From contig NZ_JAOASQ010000070.1 in NCBI RefSeq assembly GCF_030158565.1, positions 1-64,000 on the forward strand: a stretch of DNA of 64,000 nt. The letters run 5' to 3'. Below are positions 1 through 9,538 of the stretch, piece by piece. The notes beneath the pieces were generated by a model. That model was not told where the DNA came from. It saw only the letters and a program-made list of their open reading frames with translations, and did no database searches. The first letter of the stretch is position 1. Each line of letters starts with the position of its first letter. This DNA comes from Limnohabitans sp. Its GTDB lineage: Bacteria; Pseudomonadota; Gammaproteobacteria; Burkholderiales; Burkholderiaceae_C. A program made the translations under genes and the position numbers.

Positions 1-134
1 GCGACCGGGAACTTGTCGTCGGTGAGCTTGAGTTCTTGCAGGGCCAGCACATCGGTGGGGTTGGCAGCGAGCCAGTCCAGCACTTGAGGCAAGCGCACCG
101 ACAGCGAGTTCACATTCCAGGTCGCGATTTTCAT
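1..134 (-). CDS. xth: Exodeoxyribonuclease III, N-terminal part (runs off the window edge)
   Basis: Only the first 44 codons are in the window; the rest lies beyond position 1. The product begins [19 protein letters not shown] and continues to [12 protein letters not shown], the N-terminus of the exonuclease III/AP endonuclease fold. The metal-binding Asn of the WNVNS segment and the Glu of LQELK are visible. The family removes nucleotides 3' to 5' and cleaves at abasic sites in base excision repair. It starts 15 bases after the DUF4337 gene stops and is probably the last gene of a thyA-folA-DUF4337-xth run. Confidence 0.85.
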   Translation of the reverse strand, partial: MKIATWNVNSLSVRLPQVLDWLAANPTDVLALQELKLTDDKFPV

Positions 135-149
135 GAAGCAGCGGGTCTC

Positions 150-722
150 TCAAATGTGCAGGTAAGCCAAAACGCCAACCACCACACCCATGGTGCCTGC
201 GCCGTACATGACGTATTCCAGCCATTTCTTTTTGGACAGCAGGGCAATCGCCGCCATGGCAATGGCCACTTGCAGCACGGTGGTGGCTTGCGCCCAGCGG
301 TGGTGCTGGTGCATTTGCTCGTCAGACTTTTCATCCCAGGCTTTGGCTTCGGCTTCCAGCTTTTCGGCACCGATCTTGATCTCGGCCTTTTCGCCTTTGT
401 AGCGCTTGATTTCTTCCTGGTAGAACTCTTTTTTGGCAGGCGCCAGCTCCATGGCCAGCTCGCTCAGGTTTTGCTTGCTGCTCTTGGCCTGGTAATAGTT
501 CCACTGGTTGGAGGCTTCAGTCTTTTTGATGGCCGCATTGTTTTTGTACAGGCCCGCATTGGCTTGCGTGGCACCGCCCATGTAACCAAACAAGGCACCC
601 ACCGTGGCGATCACCGCCGTGAACATGGCGATCGAGCTGGTGTGGCCGTCGCCATGGCCTTGGGCTGCGTGCTCGAGTTCGTGGTCGTGCGGGCCGTGAA
701 CGTGAAAACCGTGTCCTGACAT
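150..722 (-). CDS. DUF4337 family membrane protein
   Basis: 190 residues beginning MSGHGFHVHGPHDHE, a histidine-rich N-terminus, followed by a hydrophobic segment (about residues 37-55), a long charged helical stretch rich in Lys/Glu/Ala that is likely coiled coil, and two hydrophobic segments near the C-terminus. This layout fits the DUF4337 family, whose function is unknown. The start is chosen for the good GGAG ribosome site about six bases upstream; an upstream in-frame extension lacks family character and would run into folA. The gap from folA is 10 bases, so the two are probably cotranscribed. Confidence 0.75.
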   Translation of the reverse strand: MSGHGFHVHGPHDHELEHAAQGHGDGHTSSIAMFTAVIATVGALFGYMGGATQANAGLYKNNAAIKKTEASNQWNYYQAKSSKQNLSELAMELAPAKKEFYQEEIKRYKGEKAEIKIGAEKLEAEAKAWDEKSDEQMHQHHRWAQATTVLQVAIAMAAIALLSKKKWLEYVMYGAGTMGVVVGVLAYLHI

Positions 723-732
723 GAAAGTCTCC

Positions 733-1221
733 TCAGATGTGGTGTTGGTAGGTGACGAAACTGAAGGGCAAGCCACTGGCCGCCACATGCGATTCGCGCT
801 GGACTTCTTGCCAGCCGGGGCCGAGTGTAGGGGCGAATGCATCCCCCTCGAAATCCTGGTCAATTTCGGTGATGACTGCGGTGCTGGCGTGCGGTTCAGC
901 CTGCGCGTAAATCTCGGCGCCGCCGATCACCCAGGCATCGGTGGCTTCGGGGCACAGTTGCTTGGCTTGTTCAATGGAGCCCGCACGCAAAGCGCCCTCG
1001 GCCTGCCAATCGGCCTGGCGCGTGACCACGATGTTGACGCGGCCAGGCAGGGGACGGAACTTGGGCGGCAGCGAATCCCAGGTCTTGCGGCCCATGATCA
1101 CCGGCTGGCCGAGCGTGGTGCGCTTGAAATGCGCCAGGTCTTCGGGCAGGTGCCAGGGCAGGGTGTTGTTGGCGCCAATCACGCCATTGCGGGCGCGGGC
1201 ATAAATCAGGTGCAGTTTCAT
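733..1221 (-). CDS. folA: Dihydrofolate reductase
   Basis: 162 residues, normal for chromosomal DHFR. The protein opens [19 protein letters not shown] and continues TLPWHLPEDL, giving the substrate-binding Pro-Trp and the active-site acidic residue; IMGRKTWDSLP and WVIGGAEIYAQA are the NADPH-binding segments. It reduces dihydrofolate to tetrahydrofolate, regenerating the cofactor consumed by thymidylate synthase encoded just upstream. The ATG shares one base with the thyA stop (TGATG), so translation is probably coupled. Confidence 0.95.
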   Translation of the reverse strand: MKLHLIYARARNGVIGANNTLPWHLPEDLAHFKRTTLGQPVIMGRKTWDSLPPKFRPLPGRVNIVVTRQADWQAEGALRAGSIEQAKQLCPEATDAWVIGGAEIYAQAEPHASTAVITEIDQDFEGDAFAPTLGPGWQEVQRESHVAASGLPFSFVTYQHHI

Positions 1222-2063
1222 CAAACCGCCACGGGCGCCTTGATGGCCGGGTGGCATTCGTAGCCCAGCACCTCAAAGTCTTCGTATGCGTAGTCGAAGA
1301 TCGAAGCGGGTTTGCGCTTGATGTTGAGTGTGGGGTAGGCCATGGGTGTGCGGCTCAGCTGCAACTCGACCTGCTCGTGGTGGTTGCTGTAGATGTGGCA
1401 ATCGCCGCCGGTCCAGATGAAGTCGCCCACATCCATGTCGCACTGCTGGGCCACCATGTGGGTGAGCAGCGCATAGCTGGCGATGTTGAAGGGTACGCCC
1501 AGAAAGATGTCGGCACTGCGTTGGTACAGCTGGCAGCTGAGCTTGGGTTTGTCGCCCGCTTTTTGCGGCGGGGCCACATAGAACTGGAAGAACGCATGGC
1601 AAGGCATCAGCGCCATTTGGTCCAGCTCGGCCACGTTCCAAGCGCTCACGATGATTCGGCGTGAGTCGGGGTTGTTTTTCAGCGTGTCCATGACCTGCTG
1701 CATTTGGTCGATGTGGCCACCACCGGGGGTGGGCCAGCTGCGCCACTGCACGCCATACACGGGGCCCAGCGAGCCGTCCTCGCGCGCCCATTCGTCCCAG
1801 ATGGTGCAGCCGCGCTCTTGCAGCCACTTCACATTGCTGTCGCCACGCAAAAACCACAGCAGCTCCACGATGATGGCCCGCAAAAACACCTTTTTGGTGG
1901 TCACCAGCGGGAAGCCCTCGTTCAGGTCAAACCGCATCTGGTGGCCAAACACGCTGCGCGTGCCGGTGCCGGTGCGGTCGCCTTTTTGCACGCCGGTCGT
2001 GTAGACATGGCGCATGAAGTCTTCGTATTGGCTGCGGATGGGGCGGGGGGCTGCGGTGCTCAT
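1221..2063 (-). CDS. thyA: Thymidylate synthase
   Basis: 280 residues. It methylates dUMP to dTMP using methylenetetrahydrofolate. The catalytic Cys is C155 in [11 protein letters not shown], and the phosphate-binding arginines of GDRTGTGT and [11 protein letters not shown] are present. The start [17 protein letters not shown] is preferred over longer in-frame options because homologues begin a few residues before the QYEDF/MRHV block. It is the first gene of the minus-strand group with folA, DUF4337 and xth, and the thyA-folA pairing is functionally coherent because DHFR recycles its by-product. Confidence 0.95.
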   Translation of the reverse strand: MSTAAPRPIRSQYEDFMRHVYTTGVQKGDRTGTGTRSVFGHQMRFDLNEGFPLVTTKKVFLRAIIVELLWFLRGDSNVKWLQERGCTIWDEWAREDGSLGPVYGVQWRSWPTPGGGHIDQMQQVMDTLKNNPDSRRIIVSAWNVAELDQMALMPCHAFFQFYVAPPQKAGDKPKLSCQLYQRSADIFLGVPFNIASYALLTHMVAQQCDMDVGDFIWTGGDCHIYSNHHEQVELQLSRTPMAYPTLNIKRKPASIFDYAYEDFEVLGYECHPAIKAPVAV

Positions 2064-2151
2064 GGGTGTCAGTTTACGGCATTGGCCCTGAGGGCTTTTG
2101 GCGCGGGGTTGGCGCATGCATGAGGTCTTGATAGATGTTTGCCTCATTTAG

Positions 2152-2172
2152 AAATGATTATTCAGTCGTTTG
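2152..2172 (+). promoter_or_regulatory. AT-rich motif ahead of the first sulfate-binding gene
   Basis: The upstream region contains AAATGATT, six bases, then TCGTTTG. A close relative of the same two blocks occurs at 4970-4983 before the second sulfate transcription unit. The shared position and sequence suggest a common regulator; CysB is the usual candidate for sulfate operons, but assigning it is inference. Confidence 0.35.
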
Positions 2173-2239
2173 AGTTTTAAAGGCTGGCTTTCAGAATCCA
2201 TCCATCGTCAAAAAGACGAAGCCATTTTGAAAGCTTCCC

Positions 2240-3247
2240 ATGAAAACCCAACGCCCATTTTTTCAATTGATCGCCGCTGCGGCCTTGACCCTGGCGGCTG
2301 CGTCTGCCCAGGCCCAGGCGGTGTCCTTGCTCAACGTGTCTTACGACCCCACCCGAGAGCTGTACGTCGAGTTCAACCAAGCCTTTGCCAAACACTGGAA
2401 GGCCAAGACCGGTCAGGACGTGAACTTCAAGCAGTCGCACGGCGGCTCGGGCAAGCAGGCCCGCTCCATCATCGATGGCCTGGACGCCGATGTGGCCACC
2501 TTGGCCCTGGCGGGTGACACCGACGCCCTGCACGACAACGGCAAGCTGATCCCCAAAGACTGGCAAAAGCGCTTGCCGCACAACAGCTCGCCCTACACCT
2601 CGACCATCGTGCTGGTGGTGCGCGAGGGCAACCCCAAAGGCATCAAGGACTGGGATGACCTCGTCAAGCCCGGCATCAAGGTGATCACGCCCAACCCCAA
2701 AACCTCGGGCGGTGCGCGCTGGAACTACCTGGCCGCTTGGGAATTTGCCAAGCGCAAATTGGGCGGTGACGCCAAAGCCAAAGACTTCGTGGTCGCGCTC
2801 TACAAAAACGTGCCCGTGCTCGACACCGGCGCACGAGGTTCCACCATCACCTTTGCTCAGCGCAACCAGGGCGATGTGCTGATCGCCTGGGAAAACGAAG
2901 CCTACCTGCTCGAAAAAGAGTTCTCGGCCAAGTTCGACGTGGTCTACCCCTCGCTGTCCATCCTGGCAGAGCCTGCCGTGACCGTGGTCGACAAGAACGT
3001 GGACAAGAAAGGCACCCGCGCCGTGGCCCAGGCTTATCTGGAGTACCTGTACAGCGACGAAGGCCAGGACATCGCGGGCAAGAACTTCTACCGCCCCATC
3101 TCGCCCAAGGCGCAGGCCAAATACGCCAAACAGTTCCCCAAGCTGAATCTGGTGACGATTGACCAGGCCTTTGGGGGCTGGACCAAAGCGGCCAAAGACC
3201 ACTTTGCCGATGGCGCGAGCTTCGACCAGATTTACACCAAGAACTGA
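2240..3247 (+). CDS. sbp: Periplasmic sulfate-binding protein (first copy)
   Basis: 335 residues with a classic Sec signal peptide ending AAASAQAQA. The mature part carries [13 protein letters not shown], the sulfate-binding family signature, plus [16 protein letters not shown] and [12 protein letters not shown], segments whose main-chain amides bind the dehydrated sulfate ion in Sbp/CysP structures. It delivers sulfate or thiosulfate to the CysTWA permease. It stands alone here, convergent with a CoA-transferase gene with one base between stops, while a paralogue lies 2.3 kb away in the cys operon. Similarity to the second copy is clear across the length, but this copy has a longer leader. 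Confidence 0.9.
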   Translation: MKTQRPFFQLIAAAALTLAAASAQAQAVSLLNVSYDPTRELYVEFNQAFAKHWKAKTGQDVNFKQSHGGSGKQARSIIDGLDADVATLALAGDTDALHDNGKLIPKDWQKRLPHNSSPYTSTIVLVVREGNPKGIKDWDDLVKPGIKVITPNPKTSGGARWNYLAAWEFAKRKLGGDAKAKDFVVALYKNVPVLDTGARGSTITFAQRNQGDVLIAWENEAYLLEKEFSAKFDVVYPSLSILAEPAVTVVDKNVDKKGTRAVAQAYLEYLYSDEGQDIAGKNFYRPISPKAQAKYAKQFPKLNLVTIDQAFGGWTKAAKDHFADGASFDQIYTKN

Positions 3248-3248
3248 T

Positions 3249-4763
3249 TCACATCTGCCCAGTCTTCAAATACCGACTGTGCCAGCTCAGTGCTTCATCC
3301 AGCAGGTGCGGTGTGTGCAGGCCCGCGCCGCTGTGCTTGGCCCGGTCCATGTAGTCCCGCAGTTGTGGCCTGAAGCTGGGGTGGGCGCAGCGTTCCACGA
3401 TCAGCGCTGCCCGTTGTGTGGGGGCCAGACCGCGCAGGTCGGCCAAGCCTTGTTCGGTCACGATGATTTGCACATCGTGTTCGGTGTGGTCATGGTGCGA
3501 AACCATGGGCACGATGCTGGAGATTTGGCCGCCCTTGGCCACGGAAGGGCTCATGAAAATTGACAAGTAGGCATTGCGCGCAAAGTCGCCCGAACCGCCA
3601 ATGCCGTTCATGATGCCCGAGCCCATGATGTGGGTGGAGTTGACGTTGCCGTAAATGTCGGCCTCGATCATGGCGTTCATGGCGATCACGCCCAGGCGGC
3701 GAATCAGCTCGGGGTGGTTGCTGATTTCTTCCGGGCGCAGCACGATGCGCTGGCGGTAAAAGTCGATGTTCGCGTTGAACTCGGCCAAGGCTGCCGGGCT
3801 GAGCGACAAGGCCGTGGCCGATGCAAAGACCAGCTTGCCCGAGCGCAGCATGTCCAGCATGCCGTCTTGCAGCACTTCGGTGTAAGCCGTGAGGTTTTTG
3901 AATGGGCCTTGATTGAGCCCGGCCAGCACCGCGTTGGCCGTGTTGCCCACCCCCGATTGCAGCGGCAGCAAGTCTGGCGGCAGGCGACCGGCTTTGACTT
4001 CGTGTTGCAAAAAATGAATCAGGTGCCCGGCGATTTGGGCCGACACCTCATTGGGCGCATCAAAGACCGAGTTGCGGTCCGCGTGATCGGTGATGACCAC
4101 AGCGACCACCTTGGACACATCGCAGTGCAGGTAGGGCGTGCCGATGCGGTCACTGGGGTGGGTCAGGGCAATCGGCTGACGGTGCGGCGGCATGGCCGTG
4201 TCGCGCTGAATGTCGTGCATGCCTTCGAGCGCCGGGTTCTGGTGCAGGTTGACTTCCAAAATGATGCGCTGGGCCTGGTCCAGCCAAGTTGGGTTGTTGC
4301 CCACCGAGGTGGACGGGATCAAACGCCCATCGGGCAGGATGCCGACCACTTCGACCACGGCCACATCCAGTGGGCCCAGAAAGCCCGCTCGGGCCATGGG
4401 GGCCACATGCGACAGGTGCATGTCGGTGTAGCGCATTTGCCCGGCATTGATCAGCTGACGGCACGTCGGGTCGGACTGGTAGGGCAGCCGCATCTGGATG
4501 CCATGCGCCTTGGCCAGAACGCCGTCCAACTCGGGTGCGGTCGAGGCGCCGGTCCACAAGTTGATGCTGGCCTGGGTTTGCCCCGCCGCGTGCAGGGCCG
4601 TCAGGCGCTCGGCCAAGGCTTGCGGCACGGCTTTGGGGTAACCCGCGCCGGTGAAGCCGCTCATGCCCACATTGGCCCCCACCGGGATCAGCTCGGCCGC
4701 TTGGGCGGCAGACATGACCAAGGCGTGGAGGGCGGCATGCCGGATGCGGTCAAGAAAGCTCAT
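3249..4763 (-). CDS. Acetyl-CoA hydrolase / succinyl-CoA:acetate CoA-transferase family protein
   Basis: 504 residues, the usual length for the class I CoA-transferase family of AarC, Cat1 and YgfH. VGMSGFTGAGYPKAVP near the N-terminus and GIGGSGDFARNAYLS near the C-terminus are characteristic glycine-rich loops; the Glu in YTEVLQDGM is the likely catalytic residue that forms the glutamyl-CoA adduct. Such enzymes move CoA between acetate, succinate or propionate. The start MSFLDRIRHAAL fits homologues; a 46-residue upstream extension has no family resemblance. It is a single gene convergent with the first sbp. Which acyl group it uses cannot be told from sequence. Confidence 0.85.
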   Translation of the reverse strand: MSFLDRIRHAALHALVMSAAQAAELIPVGANVGMSGFTGAGYPKAVPQALAERLTALHAAGQTQASINLWTGASTAPELDGVLAKAHGIQMRLPYQSDPTCRQLINAGQMRYTDMHLSHVAPMARAGFLGPLDVAVVEVVGILPDGRLIPSTSVGNNPTWLDQAQRIILEVNLHQNPALEGMHDIQRDTAMPPHRQPIALTHPSDRIGTPYLHCDVSKVVAVVITDHADRNSVFDAPNEVSAQIAGHLIHFLQHEVKAGRLPPDLLPLQSGVGNTANAVLAGLNQGPFKNLTAYTEVLQDGMLDMLRSGKLVFASATALSLSPAALAEFNANIDFYRQRIVLRPEEISNHPELIRRLGVIAMNAMIEADIYGNVNSTHIMGSGIMNGIGGSGDFARNAYLSIFMSPSVAKGGQISSIVPMVSHHDHTEHDVQIIVTEQGLADLRGLAPTQRAALIVERCAHPSFRPQLRDYMDRAKHSGAGLHTPHLLDEALSWHSRYLKTGQM

Positions 4764-4967
4764 GAGGATTCCGAAGAGGGTTGCGTGGCCAAGCCTGGCC
4801 AGCACCCTGGTGCTCAGTTTGAACAGGCCACAAAGTCTATCAGTCGCCTGACAAATCAACGGCTTAACCCTTGGTTTTGCGGCGTTTGGCGTGAGTGCCA
4901 CTGCACAGGGCGGCGCAAGGCGTGTGCGGTGATGTTTTCTTTATGTTGAATAAAGAATAAGCAAACT

Positions 4968-4984
4968 ACAAATGATTCGTTTGT
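4968..4984 (+). promoter_or_regulatory. Inverted repeat upstream of the hydrolase-sbp-cysTWA operon
   Basis: ACAAA, seven bases, TTTGT forms a small perfect dyad in an AT-rich stretch 32 bases before the first start codon. The overlapping AAATGATT and CGTTTG blocks recur before the first sbp at 2152-2172. It is a candidate operator for sulfur-responsive control; the regulator is not encoded in this window. Confidence 0.35.
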
Positions 4985-5016
4985 GATTGAACGCAATCTG
5001 CCCACAATCGCGCCCT

Positions 5017-5589
5017 ATGTCTTCACAACCCACCATCGTCATCGTGCCCGGTTGGCGCGATTCGGGCCCCGGCCATTGGCAAAGCCTGTGGGCCGAGGCC
5101 TTGCCGGGCGCGGTGCGTGTGGTCCAGGACGACTGGATCACGCCGGTGCGCACCGCCTGGGTGGCGTCGATTGCCCGCACCATCCTGGCCCAGCCGGGGC
5201 CGGTGGTGGTCGTGGCGCACAGCCTGGGCTGCATTGCCACCACCCATTTGCCGACCGAGGCGGCCCAACGCATTCAAGGCGCTTTGCTGGTGGCCCCAGC
5301 CGACCCCGAACGCCGGGGCGTGCTGTCGGACTTTGCCCCTGTGCCCTACCAGCCTTTGCCTTACCGCAGCATTGTGGTGGCCAGCACCAATGACCCGTTT
5401 TGCCCCGTGCGCACCGCAGGTGCCTATGCCCGGTCTTGGGGCAGCGAGGTGGTGCGACTGCAAAACGCAGGGCACATCAACATTGAATCCGGCTTTGGCG
5501 AATGGCCTTTGGGCCTGGCGCTTTTGCAATCCTTGACCGCATCGCTCTCTTGGAGCGGTACCTCTGAATCTCAATTGGAAACAGCATGA
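5017..5589 (+). CDS. RBBP9/YdeN-family alpha/beta serine hydrolase
   Basis: 190 residues. IVIVPGWRDSGPGHWQ at the N-terminus is the hallmark of the RBBP9 (YdeN) family, and VVVVAHSLGC contains the nucleophile Ser. NDPFCPV supplies the Asp and NAGHINIESGFGEWP the His of the catalytic triad. The substrate is unknown. Its TGA overlaps the ATG of the second sbp by four bases (ATGA), so it is the first gene of the sulfate transport operon and translationally coupled to it. That coupling hints at a role in sulfur nutrition, but this is inference only. Confidence 0.8.
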   Translation: MSSQPTIVIVPGWRDSGPGHWQSLWAEALPGAVRVVQDDWITPVRTAWVASIARTILAQPGPVVVVAHSLGCIATTHLPTEAAQRIQGALLVAPADPERRGVLSDFAPVPYQPLPYRSIVVASTNDPFCPVRTAGAYARSWGSEVVRLQNAGHINIESGFGEWPLGLALLQSLTASLSWSGTSESQLETA

Positions 5590-6578
5590 AAAAACTCACA
5601 CACATCGCATTGGCCGCCACCTTGGCCCTGTCGGGCCTGAGCGCCAGCGCCCAGACCTTGCTCAATGCCTCGTACGACGTGGCGCGTGAGTTCTACAAGG
5701 ACTACAACGCGGCCTTTGTGGCGAACTACAAAAAGACCACTGGCAAAGACGTCAAGATCGACCAGGCCCACGGCGGCTCCAGTGCGCAAGCGCGTGCGGT
5801 CAACGACGGTTTGGACGCCGATGTGGTGACCATGAACACCACCACCGATGTGGACTTTTTGGCCAGCACCGGTGTGGTGGCCAAGGATTGGCAAAAGCGT
5901 TTTCCCAACAACGCCTCGCCCACCACATCGACCATGCTGTTCCTCACGCGCAACGGCAACCCCAAAAACATCAAGGACTGGGACGACCTGACCAAGCCCG
6001 GCATTCAGGTGATCGTGGTCAACCCCAAGACGGGTGGCAATGGCCGCATGGCTTATCTGGCTGCCTGGGGCTATGTCAAGAAGAAGGGCGGCACCGACGC
6101 CCAGGCCGCCGAGTTTGTGGGCAAGCTCTACAAGAACGTGCCGGTCTTGGCCAAGGGCGGTCGTGATGCGACCACCATCTTCTTGCAGCGCAACATCGGC
6201 GATGTGCTGGTGACGTTTGAGTCCGAAGTGGTCTCGGTGGACAACGAATTTGGCGCAGGCAAGGTCGATGCGGTGCACCCGTCCATCAGCATCGTGGCCG
6301 AAAACCCGGTGGCGGTGGTGGAGCGCACCGTGGCCAAGAAGGGCACGGCCGATCTGGCCAAGGCCTACTTGAACTACCTGTACTCGGACGAAGCGCAAGA
6401 GATCGCCGCCAAGCACGCCTTGCGTCCGCGCAACCCGGCCATCTTGAAGAAGTACGCCAACACCTTCAAGCCGATCCAGCTGTTCACCGTGCAAGAGTTG
6501 TTTGGCTCTTTGGGCGAAGCGCAAAAAGTCCACTTCAACGATGGCGGTCAGTTCGACAAGCTGTACACCGTCAAATAA
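5586..6578 (+). CDS. sbp: Periplasmic sulfate-binding protein (operon copy)
   Basis: 330 residues with a Sec signal peptide ending GLSASAQ. TLLNASYDVAREFYKDYN, AHGGSSAQARAV, DVVTMNTTTD and NPKTGGNGRMAYLAAWGY are the sulfate-binding family signatures. It binds sulfate in the periplasm and passes it to CysT/CysW. The start codon lies inside the end of the upstream hydrolase gene, with GGAAAC as ribosome site. cysT follows after 12 bases. It is a paralogue of the protein encoded at 2240-3247. Confidence 0.93.
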   Translation: MKKLTHIALAATLALSGLSASAQTLLNASYDVAREFYKDYNAAFVANYKKTTGKDVKIDQAHGGSSAQARAVNDGLDADVVTMNTTTDVDFLASTGVVAKDWQKRFPNNASPTTSTMLFLTRNGNPKNIKDWDDLTKPGIQVIVVNPKTGGNGRMAYLAAWGYVKKKGGTDAQAAEFVGKLYKNVPVLAKGGRDATTIFLQRNIGDVLVTFESEVVSVDNEFGAGKVDAVHPSISIVAENPVAVVERTVAKKGTADLAKAYLNYLYSDEAQEIAAKHALRPRNPAILKKYANTFKPIQLFTVQELFGSLGEAQKVHFNDGGQFDKLYTVK

Positions 6579-6590
6579 GTCTTTCCATCC

Positions 6591-7454
6591 ATGACCGCAT
6601 TGCCTGAGAAGGCGCTCGCCAAGCGGCGAGCGCCAGCCAAAGTGTTGCCCGGGTTCAACCTGACCCTGGGTTTCACGATCTTTTATCTGAGCTTGATCGT
6701 GCTGATTCCCTTGTCGGCGCTGTTTTTCAAAACCTTCACCCTGACCTGGGACCAGTTCTGGGCCGCTGTGACCGGCCCGCGTGTGATGGCGTCTTACCGC
6801 CTGACCTTTGGCGCGTCCCTGATCGCGGCGCTGGTCAATGTGGTGTTTGGCTTGCTGGTGGCTTGGGTGCTGGTGCGCTACAACTTCTTTGGCAAAAAGA
6901 TTGTGGACGCGCTGGTGGACTTGCCTTTTGCGCTGCCCACCGCGGTGGCGGGCATCTCGCTCACGGCCCTGTTGGCGGGCAACGGCTGGGTGGGGCAGTA
7001 CCTGGAGCCCTTGGGCATTCAGCTGGCCTTCAACCCCAACGGCGTGGTCATCGCGCTGATCTTCATTGGCCTGCCTTTTGTGGTGCGCACGGTACAGCCG
7101 ATTTTGGAAGACGCCGAAAAAGAACTCGAAGAAGCCGCGACCTGCTTGGGCGCCACGCGCTGGCAGACCTTCACCAAGGTGATTTTTCCGTCGATTGCGC
7201 CTGCCTTGCTCACCGGCTTTGCCATGGCCTTTGCGCGGGCGATTGGTGAATACGGCTCGGTGATTTTCATCGCGGGCAACATGCCCATGATTTCCGAGAT
7301 CACGCCGCTGATCATCATCGGCAAGCTGGAGCAGTACGACTATGCCGGTGCCACCGCCGTGGCCTTGGTGATGCTGGTGTTTTCGTTCATCTTGCTGCTC
7401 ATCATCAATGCCTTGCAGGCTTGGCAACGCCGCCACACAGGAGCCCCCGCATGA
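6591..7454 (+). CDS. cysT: Sulfate ABC transporter permease CysT
   Basis: 287 residues with about six hydrophobic helices; the first is [21 protein letters not shown]. The EAA loop of ABC permeases is visible as [23 protein letters not shown] (about residues 180-202), where the ATPase docks. It forms the membrane channel with CysW. The stop overlaps the cysW start by four bases. Confidence 0.93.
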   Translation: MTALPEKALAKRRAPAKVLPGFNLTLGFTIFYLSLIVLIPLSALFFKTFTLTWDQFWAAVTGPRVMASYRLTFGASLIAALVNVVFGLLVAWVLVRYNFFGKKIVDALVDLPFALPTAVAGISLTALLAGNGWVGQYLEPLGIQLAFNPNGVVIALIFIGLPFVVRTVQPILEDAEKELEEAATCLGATRWQTFTKVIFPSIAPALLTGFAMAFARAIGEYGSVIFIAGNMPMISEITPLIIIGKLEQYDYAGATAVALVMLVFSFILLLIINALQAWQRRHTGAPA

Positions 7455-8368
7455 GCGCCGCTGCTTTGAAACCTTCTGCTCGCCGTGCCCAGGCCGGCAC
7501 CACCGAGCCCGCATGGGTGCGCTACACCTTGATTGGTGTGGCGCTGACCTTCATGTTCCTGTTTCTGGTCTTGCCCTTGGCGGCGGTGTTCACCGAAGCC
7601 TTGCGCAAGGGCTTGGGCGCTTACTTTGAAGCCTTGCAAGAGCCCGATGCCTGGTCGGCGATCCGCCTGACTTTGATCACGGCTGCGATTGCGGTGCCGC
7701 TGAACCTGGTGTTCGGCGTGTGCGCCGCTTGGGCGATTGCCAAGTACGAGTTCAAGGGCAAAGCCTTTTTGACCACGCTGGTGGACTTACCGTTCTCGGT
7801 CTCGCCTGTGGTGGCGGGCTTGATCTATGTGCTGATGTTTGGCGCGCAGGGCTGGATTGGCCCCTGGCTGCAGGCCCACGACATCAAGATCGTGTTCGCC
7901 GTGCCGGGCATCGTGCTGGCCACGGTGTTCGTGACCTTCCCGTTCATCGCCCGCGAGCTGATTCCGCTCATGCAGGCGCAAGGCAACGACGAAGAGCAGG
8001 CCGCCATCGTGCTGGGCGCCACCGGTTGGCAGACCTTTTGGTACGTCACGCTGCCCAACATCAAGTGGGGCTTGATTTACGGCGTGATCTTGTGCAATGC
8101 GCGGGCCATGGGCGAGTTTGGCGCGGTGTCGGTGGTGTCGGGCCACATCCGTGGCCAGACCAACACCATGCCGCTGCATGTGGAGATTTTGTACAACGAG
8201 TACCAGTCTGTGGCCGCCTTTGCCGTGGCTTCGCTGCTGGCCTTGCTGGCGCTGGTCACCTTGGTCATCAAGTCGGTGATCGAGTGGCGTCATGAGCAAG
8301 AGCTGAAAGCCGCTGCCGACATCCCGCCTGAGCGTCCTGTCACGCCGACCCCTGACGCCCTCGTCTGA
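7451..8368 (+). CDS. cysW: Sulfate ABC transporter permease CysW
   Basis: 305 residues, about six membrane helices, with a polar N-terminal extension [16 protein letters not shown]. The EAA-type loop reads [22 protein letters not shown]. The ATG overlaps the cysT stop (ATGA); a start ten codons earlier would lie inside cysT and lacks a ribosome site. It pairs with CysT as the second permease subunit. cysA follows after 23 bases. Confidence 0.93.
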   Translation: MSAAALKPSARRAQAGTTEPAWVRYTLIGVALTFMFLFLVLPLAAVFTEALRKGLGAYFEALQEPDAWSAIRLTLITAAIAVPLNLVFGVCAAWAIAKYEFKGKAFLTTLVDLPFSVSPVVAGLIYVLMFGAQGWIGPWLQAHDIKIVFAVPGIVLATVFVTFPFIARELIPLMQAQGNDEEQAAIVLGATGWQTFWYVTLPNIKWGLIYGVILCNARAMGEFGAVSVVSGHIRGQTNTMPLHVEILYNEYQSVAAFAVASLLALLALVTLVIKSVIEWRHEQELKAAADIPPERPVTPTPDALV

Positions 8369-8391
8369 AACTGACGGAAAGCATTTGAATC

Positions 8392-9483
8392 ATGAGCATC
8401 GAAATCCGCAACGTCCATAAACAGTTTGGCGACTTCACTGCGCTGAACAACGTCAGCCTCGACATCGAATCGGGCGAACTCGTCGCCTTGCTGGGGCCAT
8501 CCGGCTGCGGCAAGACCACCTTGCTGCGCATCATCGCGGGCCTGGAGACGGCCGACCAGGGCACCATCGCCTTCAGCGGCGAAGACACCACGCATGTGCA
8601 TGTGCGCGAGCGCCAGGTGGGCTTTGTGTTCCAGCACTACGCCTTGTTCCGCCACATGACGGTGTTCGAGAATGTGGCCTTTGGCCTGCGCGTCAAACCG
8701 CGCAAAGAGCGCCCCAGCGAATCCGAAATCAAACGCAAGGTGCACGAGTTGCTGGGCTTGGTGCAGCTCGATTGGCTGGCCGACCGTTACCCCTCGCAGT
8801 TGTCGGGCGGACAGCGCCAACGCATTGCGCTGGCCCGAGCCTTGGCCGTGGAGCCCAAAGTGCTGTTGCTCGACGAGCCCTTTGGTGCGCTGGACGCCAA
8901 GGTGCGCAAGGAACTGCGCCGCTGGCTGCGTCGCCTGCACGATGAGCTGCACGTAACCAGCATTTTTGTGACGCACGACCAGGAAGAAGCCTTGGAAGTG
9001 GCCGACCGCGTGGTGCTGATGAACAAGGGCAACATCGAGCAGATCGGCTCGCCGCAAGACGTGTGGGACCACCCCGCCAGCCCCTTTGTGTATGGCTTTT
9101 TGGGCGATGTGAACCTGTTCCATGGCCGCGCCCACGAAGGCGAGATGCTGATCGGTGCCGACCAGCACGCCGTGCGCCTGGACAGCCCCGAGCATGGCTT
9201 GGTGCAGGATGCCAAGGCTTTTGCCTATGTGCGCCCGCACGACCTGGATGTGGCCCGCTACACGCCTGGTGGCGTGAATGCCGGCATCGTGGCCAAGCTG
9301 ACCCGCGCCATTGTGGTGGGGCCGGTGGCACGGCTGGAGCTGGAACCGGTGGAGAGCCACTTCGGCAAGGACGCGATCATCGAAGCGCAGTTGTCGGCCT
9401 CGCAATACCGCCAGCAAGACTTCAAGGAAGGCGAGACCCTGGTGCTGACGCCCCGCAAGGCGAGGGTGTTCGTGGAGGTCTGA
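8392..9483 (+). CDS. cysA: Sulfate/thiosulfate ABC transporter ATP-binding protein
   Basis: 363 residues. Walker A is GPSGCGKTT at residues 35-43, the ABC signature is [15 protein letters not shown], and Walker B is [12 protein letters not shown], followed by the switch His in [15 protein letters not shown]. The C-terminal third is a TOBE-like domain typical of CysA. It powers sulfate import through CysTW. It is the last gene of the operon and ends 55 bases before a convergent oxidase gene. Confidence 0.94.
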   Translation: MSIEIRNVHKQFGDFTALNNVSLDIESGELVALLGPSGCGKTTLLRIIAGLETADQGTIAFSGEDTTHVHVRERQVGFVFQHYALFRHMTVFENVAFGLRVKPRKERPSESEIKRKVHELLGLVQLDWLADRYPSQLSGGQRQRIALARALAVEPKVLLLDEPFGALDAKVRKELRRWLRRLHDELHVTSIFVTHDQEEALEVADRVVLMNKGNIEQIGSPQDVWDHPASPFVYGFLGDVNLFHGRAHEGEMLIGADQHAVRLDSPEHGLVQDAKAFAYVRPHDLDVARYTPGGVNAGIVAKLTRAIVVGPVARLELEPVESHFGKDAIIEAQLSASQYRQQDFKEGETLVLTPRKARVFVEV

Positions 9484-9538
9484 CTGAGCCCAAGCGCCGT
9501 GCCTCTGCAGCGCATGAAGCGCCGCAGACGGCAGACCC

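Noticed and set aside
5571-7514. A 647-codon open frame antisense to sbp and cysT
   Set aside because: It spans two real genes and a gene boundary; composition is typical of a GC-rich shadow frame.
9484-9538. Terminator between cysA and the convergent oxidase
   Set aside because: An imperfect TCTGC-A-GCGC/GCGC-C-GCAGA dyad is visible but lacks a T-run on either strand.
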